Source of the DNA: Caballeronia udeis | GTDB lineage: Bacteria; Pseudomonadota; Gammaproteobacteria; Burkholderiales; Burkholderiaceae | Direction: 5' to 3' | Length of the DNA: 58,989 bases | NCBI RefSeq assembly: GCF_001544555.2 | Contig: NZ_FCOK02000062.1 | Span: 1 to 58,989, forward strand | Shown: positions 16,706 through 24,402 of the stretch, in pieces | How the letters are laid out: each line of letters begins with the position of its first letter | Numbering within the stretch: the first letter of the stretch is position 1 | Position numbers and translations under genes: made by a program | The notes under the pieces: model-generated | What the model saw: the letters and a program-made list of their open reading frames with translations, nothing else | Told to the model about the DNA's origin: nothing | Database searches by the model: none

Positions 16706-17596
16706 TCAACCCGCCGCTTCAAAAATCTCGCGGACCCATTGCGCAAACACGCGAACCCTCGCCGATAACTGCCGGTTCTGCGGGTACAACACCGAAACCG
16801 GCATGGGGGGCGGCGGAAACGCATCGAGCACGACCTTCAGTTTCCCCGCCGATAGTTCTCCCAGCACCCGGTATCGCGGCACCTGCACCAGTCCCAGTCC
16901 CGCCACCGCCGAGCCGGTGTACAGGTCGGCGCCTGTCACCGACACAACCGCTGCAAGCTGAATCTCGACCACCCGGCCATCGACGGTAAATTCCATTGGC
17001 AAGGCGCGCCCCGATCCGCTCGACAGATAGTTCACCGCCCGGTGCGCGGTTAGGCCCTCGGGCGTCTCCGGCTCCCCGAACTGCTTCAGGTACGCGGGAC
17101 TCGCCACCGTGACCTGCTCCATCAGCGCCACGCGGCGTCCGATCATCGACGAATCCTGGAGCGTCCCGGCCCGCAGCACGCAGTCGATGCCTTCACGCAC
17201 CAGATCTACCAGCCGGTCGTCCTCACCGATCTGCAGTTCGATGTCCGGATACTGCGCGATGAAATCAGGCAGCGCCGGCACCACGAAATGCCGGGCAAGC
17301 GTCCCCTGCAAATTCACGCGCAGCAGACCCTTCGGCGCGACATTGCGGAACGACCCCTCCGCTTCCTCCATGTCCGCGACCAACCGGACGCAGCGGCGGT
17401 AGAACGCCTCGCCGTCGTGCGTCAGGCGCACTGTGCGCGTGGTGCGCTCGAGCAGCCTCGTTCCCAGCCGCTCCTCCATGCGCTTCAGCAGGTTGGTCAC
17501 CGTGGCGCGCGGTATCTGCAAGTCGTCGGCAGCCTGCGTGAAGCTGCTGCGCTCGGCGATACGAATAAACACCTGCATTTCCTGAAACCGGTCCAT
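16706..17596 (-). CDS. LysR-family transcriptional regulator
   Basis: A 296-residue LysR protein. The N-terminal winged helix-turn-helix reads MQVFIRIAERSSFTQAADDLQIPRATVTNLLKRMEERLG, of the group that often represses adjacent dehydrogenases. The C-terminal effector domain begins near LLRVNLQGTLARHFVVPALPDF. It is divergent from the SDR gene at 17721 with 124 AT-rich bases between them, which hold a perfect inverted repeat. Control of the two downstream SDR genes is the natural reading. Confidence 0.92.
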   Translation of the reverse strand: MDRFQEMQVFIRIAERSSFTQAADDLQIPRATVTNLLKRMEERLGTRLLERTTRTVRLTHDGEAFYRRCVRLVADMEEAEGSFRNVAPKGLLRVNLQGTLARHFVVPALPDFIAQYPDIELQIGEDDRLVDLVREGIDCVLRAGTLQDSSMIGRRVALMEQVTVASPAYLKQFGEPETPEGLTAHRAVNYLSSGSGRALPMEFTVDGRVVEIQLAAVVSVTGADLYTGSAVAGLGLVQVPRYRVLGELSAGKLKVVLDAFPPPPMPVSVLYPQNRQLSARVRVFAQWVREIFEAAG

Positions 17597-17615
17597 GGCG
17601 ACTCGCGAGCTTGGA

Positions 17616-17645
17616 TTGTTAAAGTAAATGGAATGATATTAACAA
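17616..17645. promoter_or_regulatory. inverted repeat between LysR and SDR genes
   Basis: TTGTTAA (17616-17622) and TTAACAA (17639-17645) form a perfect 7-bp inverted repeat with a 16-base spacer, in an unusually AT-rich stretch between the divergent starts. A second one, GAATGA with TCATTC, lies at about 17671-17690. Either could be the LysR operator. Confidence 0.45.
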
Positions 17646-17720
17646 ATTAAGGCTAATTATCAATCGATGTGAATGATCAATACTTCATTCCACGTACTCA
17701 CCACTCCAAAGGAGCGAATC

Positions 17721-18464
17721 ATGAACACCGTAAAGAACAGCCAGGTAGCCATTGTCACGGGCGCATCGCGCGGTATTGGCGCAGCAGTGGCGCGGCGTCT
17801 CGCCAACGACGGTTTCGCAGTAGCGGTCAACTACGCATCGAGTTCGAAAGAAGCTGACGCGCTTGTCGCAGAACTCACCGAGCAGGGCACGAAGGCGATC
17901 GCGATCAAGGCAGATGTGTCGAATGCCGACGAAGTCCGCGCCATGTTCGAGGCGACCGAACAGCAGCTCGGCAAGATCGACGTGCTGGTGAATAACGCCG
18001 GCGTGCTGAAGACAGTCCCGCTGGCGGACACCTCCGACGCGCTCTACGACCAGACCTTCGGTATCAACGTTCGCGGCACTTTCAACACGCTGCGCGAAGC
18101 GGCGGCGCGGATGAACGGTGGTGGCCGCATCATTAATTTCTCGAGCACGACGCTTGCCCTGAACATGCCCGGCTACGCCGTCTACAACGCGACGAAAGCA
18201 GCCGTGGAAGCGTTCACGCATGTGTTCGCTAAGGAACTGCGCGGCCGCAACATCACGGTGAACGCGGTTGCTCCCGGTCCGATCGCCACTTCGCTTTTCC
18301 TCGATGGCAAGACCGAAGAACAGATCCAGACCTTCGCGAAGATGCCGCCGCTGCAACGCCTCGGCCAGCCCGAAGATATTGCTTCGGTCGTGTCGTTCCT
18401 CGCCGGTCCGGATGCTGGCTGGGTCAACGGCCAGATCCTGCGCGCCAATGGCGGTGTTGCTTAA
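17721..18464 (+). CDS. SDR of the 3-oxoacyl-ACP reductase (FabG-like) type
   Basis: A 247-residue classical SDR: VAIVTGASRGIGAAVARRL, IAIKADVSN, VLVNNAGVLK, IINFSSTTLAL and YNATKAAVEAFTHVFAKEL, then NAVAPGPIATSLF and the FabG-like C-terminus FLAGPDAGWVNGQILRANGGV. I start at 17721 because AAGGAGCG lies just upstream; an earlier in-frame ATG at 17673 lacks a leader. It is 43 bases upstream of a second SDR, likely one operon under the divergent LysR regulator. Despite its FabG look it is probably a dedicated oxidoreductase rather than part of fatty acid synthesis. Confidence 0.9.
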   Translation: MNTVKNSQVAIVTGASRGIGAAVARRLANDGFAVAVNYASSSKEADALVAELTEQGTKAIAIKADVSNADEVRAMFEATEQQLGKIDVLVNNAGVLKTVPLADTSDALYDQTFGINVRGTFNTLREAAARMNGGGRIINFSSTTLALNMPGYAVYNATKAAVEAFTHVFAKELRGRNITVNAVAPGPIATSLFLDGKTEEQIQTFAKMPPLQRLGQPEDIASVVSFLAGPDAGWVNGQILRANGGVA

Positions 18465-18507
18465 CAAATTACAAACATTAGCTTAGCTAAATATATCGGA
18501 GAACATC

Positions 18508-19401
18508 ATGAAATCAGTCATTCTGGTAACGGGTGCAGGCACGGGTATCGGCAAGTTGAGCGCGCTGGCGCTGGCCGAAGCGGGGCACATTGTGTACGCA
18601 AGCATGCGCGACGTCGAAGGCCGCAATCGCGGACGTGCCGATGAACAGCGGGCTATGTCGGCGGAGAAGGGCATCGCGTTGATGCCGCTGAAACTCGATG
18701 TCCTCTCGCAGGATTCCGCCGATGCAGCCGCTGCGACCATCGTCCGCGAGCAGGGCAGGATCGACGTGGTCGTGCAGAACGCGGGACATCTGGTGGTCGG
18801 TCCGTCAGAGGCATTCACGCCGGAAGAAATGATGAAGGTGTTCGACACCAATCTGTTCGGCGCGCAGCGCGTCAACCGTGCGGTGCTGCCGACCATGCGC
18901 CAGCAGGAATCCGGGCTGGTGCTGTGGATCAGCAGCACCACGACCAAGGGTGGTTTCCCTCCGTTCATGGGCCCTTACGGCGCGGCCAAGGCGGCGATGG
19001 ATTCGCTTGCCGTCACATTAGCTTACGAACTGGCGCGGTTTGGCGTGGAGACCTCCATCGTCGTGCCCGGTGCATTCACCAGCGGCACCGACCACTTCCC
19101 GAGCGCGGGCAAACCGGCCGACTCGGCAAGGGCCGCAGCCTATGCCCGATACGACGGCGTGATGGACCAGATCGGCGAGCGTTTGACCGCTTTGACGCCG
19201 CCCGACGCGGATCCGAAGGCGGTCGCGGATGAGGTCGTGCGCATCGTCGGGCTTGCGAAGGGTACGCGGCCAATGCGCTCGGTGATCGATTTTGTCGGCG
19301 ATGGCGCGGCGCAGGTGCTGGAGGTGTCCGAGCGGGTGCGGATTGACTTCGCGAAGCGCATCGGTATGGGCGATCTGCTGGAAGCGACGGTGTCACGATG
19401 A
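18508..19401 (+). CDS. short-chain dehydrogenase/reductase (SDR)
   Basis: A 297-residue SDR, longer than its neighbour. Motifs are LVTGAGTGIGKLSALALAEAG, KLDVLSQDS, VVVQNAGHLVVG, LWISSTTTKGG and YGAAKAAMDSLAVTLAYEL. The substrate loop after PGAFTSGTDHF is extended, and the C-terminus carries a proline/aspartate-rich stretch seen in larger SDRs acting on bulky substrates. CGGAGAACATC precedes the start. Its stop overlaps the next start by four bases (ATGA), so the two are translationally coupled. Confidence 0.88.
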   Translation: MKSVILVTGAGTGIGKLSALALAEAGHIVYASMRDVEGRNRGRADEQRAMSAEKGIALMPLKLDVLSQDSADAAAATIVREQGRIDVVVQNAGHLVVGPSEAFTPEEMMKVFDTNLFGAQRVNRAVLPTMRQQESGLVLWISSTTTKGGFPPFMGPYGAAKAAMDSLAVTLAYELARFGVETSIVVPGAFTSGTDHFPSAGKPADSARAAAYARYDGVMDQIGERLTALTPPDADPKAVADEVVRIVGLAKGTRPMRSVIDFVGDGAAQVLEVSERVRIDFAKRIGMGDLLEATVSR

Positions 19402-19943
19402 TAAGCGTGACAAGGACCGGGCGTATCGTTCGCGGCGCCTGGCTTGGCTTTCTTGTGCTGACCGCTGCTTGCGGTCAGCAGCAGGGCTACGGGCAGCAGG
19501 AGGGCAGGGCCATGAAAGCATCGACGACGTATTTGTATCTGCTCAGGAAGACGCCGTTTTTTACGGGGCTTGATACGGAGCAGTTGCGCTGGACTATCGG
19601 TCATTCGCGCGAGTGGGAAGCGCAGGCTGGCACGGTGGTCGCGGATTGTTCCGCGGCGGATAAGAGCGATGATTTCTGGATCCTGCTCGATGGCCGCTGG
19701 CAAGTGGAACACGATAGCCATACCTACCCGGCGGGTCATGCCGATGCGGGCAAGTGGTTCAGCGCGGCGGAGGCCTCGGGGAACTGCCGGCTGGTCGCGA
19801 CGGAACATAGCTACGTGATGAAGATCACCCGCGCCGATATGAACGAGATGCTGAGCCGTGGATTCGCTTTTGAATCGTACCTGAAGCAGGGGCGTGGTTA
19901 TTACGCGAAAGTGTTTGCGGCGGTTCCAGCGGAGGAACGATGA
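19398..19943 (+). CDS. secreted or lipoprotein-like protein with cyclic-nucleotide-binding fold
   Basis: A 181-residue protein that starts inside the SDR stop (4-base overlap). The N-terminus looks like a signal peptide (RGAWLGFLVLTAAC), with Cys25 as a possible but non-canonical lipid site. From about residue 40 the sequence reads YLYLLRKTPFFTGLDTEQL, then FWILLDGRWQVEHD and a beta-rich stretch ending VMKITRADMNEML. This is the outline of a cNMP-binding (CAP_ED) domain, but the phosphate-binding cassette (GE-x-A) is not visible. It is unlikely to bind cyclic nucleotides, and a cNMP fold outside the cytoplasm is unusual. An internal ATG at 19512 would give a cytosolic form. Function is unknown. 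Confidence 0.65.
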   Translation: MISVTRTGRIVRGAWLGFLVLTAACGQQQGYGQQEGRAMKASTTYLYLLRKTPFFTGLDTEQLRWTIGHSREWEAQAGTVVADCSAADKSDDFWILLDGRWQVEHDSHTYPAGHADAGKWFSAAEASGNCRLVATEHSYVMKITRADMNEMLSRGFAFESYLKQGRGYYAKVFAAVPAEER

Positions 19944-20047
19944 AACTTTGCGAGTTCGATCGCCACGTATTCTGGCAATATCGGGGCAGCAAGCAGCTTC
20001 TGGCAGATGGAAAAACAAAACGCCCGATCTTGCCGTCGGGCATTTAG
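19940..20047 (+). CDS. possible 35-residue small protein
   Basis: An open frame of 35 codons begins at an ATG overlapping the preceding stop by four bases (ATGA), with a strong GGAGG leader five bases upstream. It starts MKLCEFDRHVFWQYRG and ends inside a hairpin. The coupled start argues for translation. The short length, and the stop falling in the terminator stem, also fit a decayed gene. No family is recognised. Confidence 0.35.
   Translation: MKLCEFDRHVFWQYRGSKQLLADGKTKRPILPSGI
20022..20041. terminator. intrinsic terminator, strongest toward hicB
   Basis: GCCCGA (20022-20027) and TCGGGC (20036-20041) form a 6-bp stem with an 8-base loop. Read on the minus strand the stem is followed by GTTTTGTTTTT, a good T tract, so it should end the hicAB transcript. 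Read on the plus strand it is followed only by ATTTAGTT, giving weaker termination for the SDR operon. Confidence 0.65.
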
Positions 20048-20099
20048 TTAGTGGTACGGAAGAATCTTTGACCCTCGCGGATATCACAAAAAAGCGAAG

Positions 20100-20438
20100 T
20101 TATTCGGCATGCGAAGCGCGTGCCAATACTTCGTCAGCCCACTGGCTGATGCTTTTTCCAGCGGCTGCGGCAGCTATGCCCACGGCAGCATGGACTTCCG
20201 GTCTTATCCGCAGCATGAGTTTGCCCGATGCCGGTTTTTGCGGATCGCGCCCTGTCTTGGCGCAATCCTCGAGATAGTGATCGACTGCCTCATGAAACCC
20301 GGTGGTCAACTCAAGCACGGTCTCACCGTGGAAGCTGATGTGTTCCGATACGCCGAGCACATGTCCGACGAAAATGTTGTCGCGCGGATCGAATTCGACC
20401 CGCGCAAGATACCCCTTATAGTTCATTGCGTTTATCAC
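20100..20438 (-). CDS. hicB: HicB-type antitoxin
   Basis: A 112-residue antitoxin that should bind and inhibit the HicA RNase and repress the operon. The N-terminal half has the partial RNase-H-like fold (YKGYLARVEFDPRDNIFVGHVLGV, then ISFHGETVLELTTGFHEAVDHYLEDC). The C-terminal half reads KLMLRIRPEVHAAVGIAAAAAGKSISQWADEVL, a ribbon-helix-helix DNA-binding domain. I choose a GTG start at 20438: GGAGG sits seven bases upstream and the GTGA overlaps the hicA stop by four bases. An internal ATG at 20426 is the alternative. The order toxin-then-antitoxin is the usual one for hicAB. Confidence 0.9.
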   Translation of the reverse strand: MINAMNYKGYLARVEFDPRDNIFVGHVLGVSEHISFHGETVLELTTGFHEAVDHYLEDCAKTGRDPQKPASGKLMLRIRPEVHAAVGIAAAAAGKSISQWADEVLARASHAE

Positions 20439-20689
20439 GGCTTCACCTCCAATTCGATAAACCACTCTCGCACTTCTTCCACCTGATACCTCTTGGCATC
20501 CTTGCCTGGATGCGGACGATGCAGATATCGGCGGCGATCGTTCAACTCGAATGCGACTCGTGAGCCAGAGCCCTCCCGTACCTCACCGCCAAGCGCGATG
20601 ACCAGCGATTCAATTTCCGCGAAAACAATACCGCCGTTCGTGGGCTTTCTGAATATCGCTTCGAGCGTCTTCCTATGCTTGGCTTTCAT
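20435..20689 (-). CDS. hicA: HicA-family mRNA interferase toxin
   Basis: An 84-residue toxin with a double-stranded-RNA-binding-like fold, expected to cleave mRNA when HicB is lost. It reads MKAKHRKTLEAIFRKPTN at the start, a central GGEVREGSGSRVAFEL and the HRPHPGKDAKRYQVEEVREWF end typical of HicA. Where many HicA proteins have G-S-H with the catalytic histidine, this one has G-S-R; that variant is seen in a related subgroup, and I cannot say whether it is active. I start at the ATG at 20689, three bases from a large palindrome, which leaves no room for a normal ribosome binding site. An upstream TTG at 20695 lies within the palindrome. Confidence 0.88.
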   Translation of the reverse strand: MKAKHRKTLEAIFRKPTNGGIVFAEIESLVIALGGEVREGSGSRVAFELNDRRRYLHRPHPGKDAKRYQVEEVREWFIELEVKP

Positions 20690-20691
20690 TG

Positions 20692-20722
20692 TCAAATGAT
20701 ATCACAAATTGATATCATTTGA
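20692..20722. promoter_or_regulatory. hicAB operator: 13-bp perfect inverted repeat
   Basis: A perfect 13-bp inverted repeat (arms 20692-20704 and 20710-20722, spacer CAAAT) sits immediately upstream of the hicA start. Each arm contains the 8-base palindrome TGATATCA, at 20697-20704 and 20710-20717, spaced 13 bases apart. This suits a HicB ribbon-helix-helix tetramer binding two sites and autorepressing the operon. The repeat also overlaps the initiation region, so binding could block translation initiation signals as well as transcription. Confidence 0.8.
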
Positions 20723-20811
20723 GATGAGTCAGCTTTTGATGAGACGAGCAATCTGGGCTCGTACCAGTGAGTGATGACCGCGCTGCGGCAGGAACGCCGC
20801 CGTGAATTCCC

Positions 20812-22383
20812 CTAAACCCGAAACACCGCCACCGCGACATCCAGCTGCGCCGCTTGCTGCTCCAGCGACGCCGCCGCGGCTGCGGCTTCCTCCACCAGCG
20901 CCGCATTCTGCTGCGTCACCTCGTCCATCTGCGCGACCGCGCGGTTGATCTGTTCAATGCCGCCAGTCTGCTCGTTCGACGCCGCGCTGATCTCGCTGAT
21001 GATGTCCGACACCCGCTTCACCGCCGCGACTACTTCGCTCATGGTCTGGCCCGCTTGTCCCGCCAGCGCGTTGCCGGCCTGCACCTTGTCCGCCGATGCA
21101 TTGATCAGTTCCTTGATCTCCTTCGCCGCGGCGGCGCTGCGTTGCGCGAGGTTGCGCACTTCACCGGCGACCACTGCAAAACCGCGCCCTTCCTCACCCG
21201 CCCGCGCCGCTTCCACCGCTGCGTTCAGCGCGAGAATATTCGTCTGGAATGCAATCCCCTCGATCACGCCGATGATGTCCGCAATCCGCGTGGAACTCGT
21301 CGCGATGTCGTCCATCGTATGAACGACCTTGCCCACGACCGTGCCGCCGCGCACGGCTGTCGCCGATGCATCGACAGCCAGCTCGCTCGCCTGCCGCGCG
21401 TTGTCGGCGTTCTGGCGGACGGTCGCCGTCAGTTGCTCCATGCTCGACGCCGTTTGCTGCAACGAAGCCGCTTGCTCCTCCGTGCGTTGCGACAAATCGA
21501 TGTTGCCCGCCGCGATCTCACGGGCGCCATGCGAGATCGCGCCGGTGCCGCCGCGTACCTGCTGCACCGTCCCCACCAGCCCCTGCTGCATCTTGCCGAG
21601 CGCCGCAAACAAGCGGCCCATTTCGTTATCGCGCGAGGAGTCGATGCTCGCCGTCAGATCGCCCGCGGCAATCTGTTCGAAGTGATGGATCGCCGACTCG
21701 ATCGGTTTCATCACCGCCGCGCTCAATGCAGCGCGCGCAATGAACCCCAGCACGAGTGCCAACGCCGCGACAATCACGGCCGCAGTCGCCATCGTGTGGA
21801 ACTGAGCCTGCGCCTGCGCAAAACGGTCTTGCTGATGCGCGATCTGGAACGCTTCCAGCGCGGACATCGCGTGATCGTAGGTCGCATATAAACCGTCCGC
21901 CGTCTGAACCTGGAGCGTGCGGAACGTCGTGAAGTCGTTCTGCGCGAGGGCATCGAATTCAAGGTTGAGCGCCTTCGCGATCAATGCATCGCGCGCGGTC
22001 CTGGCAGCCTGCACGAGCGGCTCTTCCTGCGGGTCACGCGGCTTGGCGAGGTACGCGTCGAATTCGGCATCGCTTGCTTTCAGCGTCTTGCGTGCGTTGG
22101 GCAGCAAGTCGTCGCCGGCCTTGCCGAGCATGAACAGCGTCTCGAAGCTGCCGAGCGAAAGGCGCACTTGCAGCAGCCGTTGCGAACTCGTCTTGAGATG
22201 CGTGATGGCGACGGTATCGGTGGCGACCATCTGTTCTAGCGCCTGATTGCTCTGGCGCAGGCAAAAAGCGGCGGCAAGCAGCACCGCCACGAGCGCGAGC
22301 GTATAACCGGCGATGGTAATTGTGAGTCCGCGGCGTATCGTAAAGTTCTTGAGCATGGTCTTGATCGCGGGCAAACACGGCAC
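20812..22383 (-). CDS. methyl-accepting chemotaxis protein
   Basis: A 523-residue inner-membrane chemoreceptor. It has a membrane segment at ~20-42, a periplasmic four-helix-bundle sensor of about 155 residues, a second membrane segment at ~200-220, a HAMP domain (KPIESAIHHFEQIAAGDLTASI) and a long cytoplasmic coiled coil. The signalling tip is intact: GIAFQTNILALNAAVEAARAG followed by GRGFAVVAGEVRNLAQRS. The Ala/Glu-rich C-terminus ends VAVFRV with no CheR-binding pentapeptide. The predicted start is GTG at 22383 behind GAGGAAA; an ATG at 22356 is possible. It stands alone, so its ligand cannot be guessed from neighbours. Confidence 0.95.
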   Translation of the reverse strand: MPCLPAIKTMLKNFTIRRGLTITIAGYTLALVAVLLAAAFCLRQSNQALEQMVATDTVAITHLKTSSQRLLQVRLSLGSFETLFMLGKAGDDLLPNARKTLKASDAEFDAYLAKPRDPQEEPLVQAARTARDALIAKALNLEFDALAQNDFTTFRTLQVQTADGLYATYDHAMSALEAFQIAHQQDRFAQAQAQFHTMATAAVIVAALALVLGFIARAALSAAVMKPIESAIHHFEQIAAGDLTASIDSSRDNEMGRLFAALGKMQQGLVGTVQQVRGGTGAISHGAREIAAGNIDLSQRTEEQAASLQQTASSMEQLTATVRQNADNARQASELAVDASATAVRGGTVVGKVVHTMDDIATSSTRIADIIGVIEGIAFQTNILALNAAVEAARAGEEGRGFAVVAGEVRNLAQRSAAAAKEIKELINASADKVQAGNALAGQAGQTMSEVVAAVKRVSDIISEISAASNEQTGGIEQINRAVAQMDEVTQQNAALVEEAAAAAASLEQQAAQLDVAVAVFRV

Positions 22384-22649
22384 GCGTGGGTTTCCTCGGT
22401 TGGGCCTTTGGCTGATATCGTTTAGTTTTCTTGAATAAACAGCGGGCGATGCCGGTTTCTGGCCGGGCGGGTCAAACCGATCGCCATAACAGGCCGGCTA
22501 GTCGATAGGGCTCGTTACGCGATTTTCACGCAGGTCAAGCGATGGCGACATCGGGAAATGTGCGCCTTCAGATTCTGTGTGTTTTGCCGATAAGCGGGGG
22601 ATGCTGCGCGGAAAGTGCGTAATGGCGAGATCAATACGATCCGTTCAGT

Positions 22650-23816
22650 TCAGTGGGTCCCTCGGTTCGTCCGGGCGGCGAACGCGTAACCGTCCTTGCC
22701 GCTCCGCTTCACCTGGTACATGGTTTCGTCGGCAACGGCGACGAGCTGATGGTAATCGCCGACCGGATCGGGAAAGCTCGCAATGCCGATACTGGCGCGG
22801 ACAAATCCAACGCCCATCTGCTCGTCTGTCTGCCGCACGCAATCAATCAGCCGCTGCGCAATAGCGTCCAGTTCTGTGTTCGTTGAAAACTCGCGGATCA
22901 GCACTACGAACTCGTCGCCGCCAAAGCGAGCGACGACATCGACCGAACGCACCGTCTGACGAAAGAGCCTGGACACGGCGATCAGGAACTCATCGCCCAC
23001 GCGATGGCCGAGCGAGTCGTTGACCTGTTTGAAGCCATCCAGATCGATATAGAGAACGGCCATTTTATGACGCATCGGATTGCTGGATGACCCCGCTGCT
23101 GTCTCCGCCAGCGTGGCAAACAATTTGCGTCGGTTGGGCAAGCCGGTCATTGCATCGTGCAGCGCTGCATGCTCGAATTTGTGCGATTCGCCCGCCAGTT
23201 GGCGCGTGCGTTTTGCATACATTCCCAGCGCGGTGATCAGCGCGCCGAATACCAACGCGGACAACACGATCAACGTGCTCGCCACGCGGGTAATGCGAGT
23301 GCGCGCGTCGGTGCTGTCATGATCGCGCCGCGCTCGCCAGTAGACGGACTGGACGGCAAGCAGCGTGTCCGTGTCGTCGAGATTTGCGTCCGGGGACAGC
23401 GCTGATTGAGGGATACGGGGTGCCGCCGAAGGACTCGCATTCACCAATGCCGCGAGCGAAGCGAGGCGGGCGGCGAGGGCGATCCGTGCCTGCCGATAGT
23501 CGGCCGATTGTTCCGCTCGCCCTGATTCCGTGTTGGTGTTATCGGCTTGTTGTTGCCGGACGCGGACCACCGTGCGGGCACTTTCCGCCCGTTCGATTCC
23601 TTCGAGAACGAGCCCGCTGTATTCCTGTTTTAGCTGGTCCGAGAAGATCGTCCTGATTTGCAATGCGAGGAACAGCAGGCCAATCAGCAGGCACACGAAG
23701 GAAATGAAGGCGATCGTTGCCGGACCTGGCCTGAAACGAATAGGGGGGACAGGTTTGTAGCCGGTGTGCGGTTGCTCACGGATGAGCGTAGATATCTCGC
23801 TGGCTTTCGGTGCCAT
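22650..23816 (-). CDS. membrane-bound diguanylate cyclase (GGDEF)
   Basis: A 388-residue enzyme that should make cyclic di-GMP. Two hydrophobic segments (about residues 33-53 and 183-203) bracket a ~130-residue periplasmic region with no obvious named domain. The GGDEF domain then covers the last ~170 residues: HDAMTGLPNRRKL, VLYIDLDGFKQVNDSLGH, and the active-site RFGGDEFVVL. An intact inhibitory site, RSVD, lies five residues before GGDEF, so product feedback is expected. Its start overlaps the end of the preceding small membrane-protein gene by about 40 bases, suggesting coupling and a possible functional link. Confidence 0.93.
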   Translation of the reverse strand: MAPKASEISTLIREQPHTGYKPVPPIRFRPGPATIAFISFVCLLIGLLFLALQIRTIFSDQLKQEYSGLVLEGIERAESARTVVRVRQQQADNTNTESGRAEQSADYRQARIALAARLASLAALVNASPSAAPRIPQSALSPDANLDDTDTLLAVQSVYWRARRDHDSTDARTRITRVASTLIVLSALVFGALITALGMYAKRTRQLAGESHKFEHAALHDAMTGLPNRRKLFATLAETAAGSSSNPMRHKMAVLYIDLDGFKQVNDSLGHRVGDEFLIAVSRLFRQTVRSVDVVARFGGDEFVVLIREFSTNTELDAIAQRLIDCVRQTDEQMGVGFVRASIGIASFPDPVGDYHQLVAVADETMYQVKRSGKDGYAFAARTNRGTH

Positions 23817-24387
23817 GCTGCCGGTAGCTTACGCGATGAAAAAATGAACCCACGCGGGTGAACAGAGCGCCATTCGACTTGACGCGCGACACTGGGCGAT
23901 GGTGTTCCTCGTTCGCAGCACAACTTCCTCGAACATGATGTGTGACAGCGAGTTTGGGCGCGACAGGATAAGAAAGCGCGGCGGGGCGATCGAGCTGGGT
24001 GGATGACACGGGCGCAGTCATATCCGCGCTGGCGCTGGCGATGGCGACTGCACGAGAAGGGGGCACGGGTGCGGGCGCCTCGACGTAATCGGACGAAGCC
24101 ATCTGTTGCGCCGCCGGAGCCGGCTCTGGTGCCGGCGCCGGCGCGGCCAGCCAGAGCGTCTGCCGCGCATGTTCCATGGCTTCGGCGTAGGCGTGCTGAT
24201 CCTGGTTGAACCAGACACCATACGCGACCGTACCCATGACTCCGATTGTCAGTGCGCTTGCCGAGGCGATCCAAAGCGCGAGGCGACCGAATCGTATGGG
24301 CGTTCGGGCAAGCGCGGGTTCGGCGTCGAGGTTGAAGTCTGTTTCGGATCCGTCGGTCTCCGACGGCAACTCGGTATGCTTGGACAT
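23776..24387 (-). CDS. single-pass membrane protein of unknown function
   Basis: A 203-residue protein with a short acidic cytoplasmic N-terminus, one membrane segment (LALWIASASALTIGVMGTVAYGVW, roughly residues 36-59), and then a Pro/Ala-rich linker (APAPAPEPAPAAQQ) leading to a basic C-terminus. This is the topology of a periplasmic accessory or spacer protein. CGGAGAG lies before the ATG at 24387. The last ~13 codons overlap the diguanylate cyclase gene. I recognise no family; possible roles include modulating the neighbouring cyclase. The C-terminal part may be poorly conserved. Confidence 0.6.
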   Translation of the reverse strand: MSKHTELPSETDGSETDFNLDAEPALARTPIRFGRLALWIASASALTIGVMGTVAYGVWFNQDQHAYAEAMEHARQTLWLAAPAPAPEPAPAAQQMASSDYVEAPAPVPPSRAVAIASASADMTAPVSSTQLDRPAALSYPVAPKLAVTHHVRGSCAANEEHHRPVSRVKSNGALFTRVGSFFHRVSYRQHGTESQRDIYAHP

Positions 24388-24402
24388 CACAACACTCTCC
24401 GA

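Noticed and set aside
17721..18464. Naming the SDR fabG.
   Set aside because: FabG-like motifs are shared by many SDRs; the LysR pairing and lack of fatty-acid genes argue against a housekeeping role.
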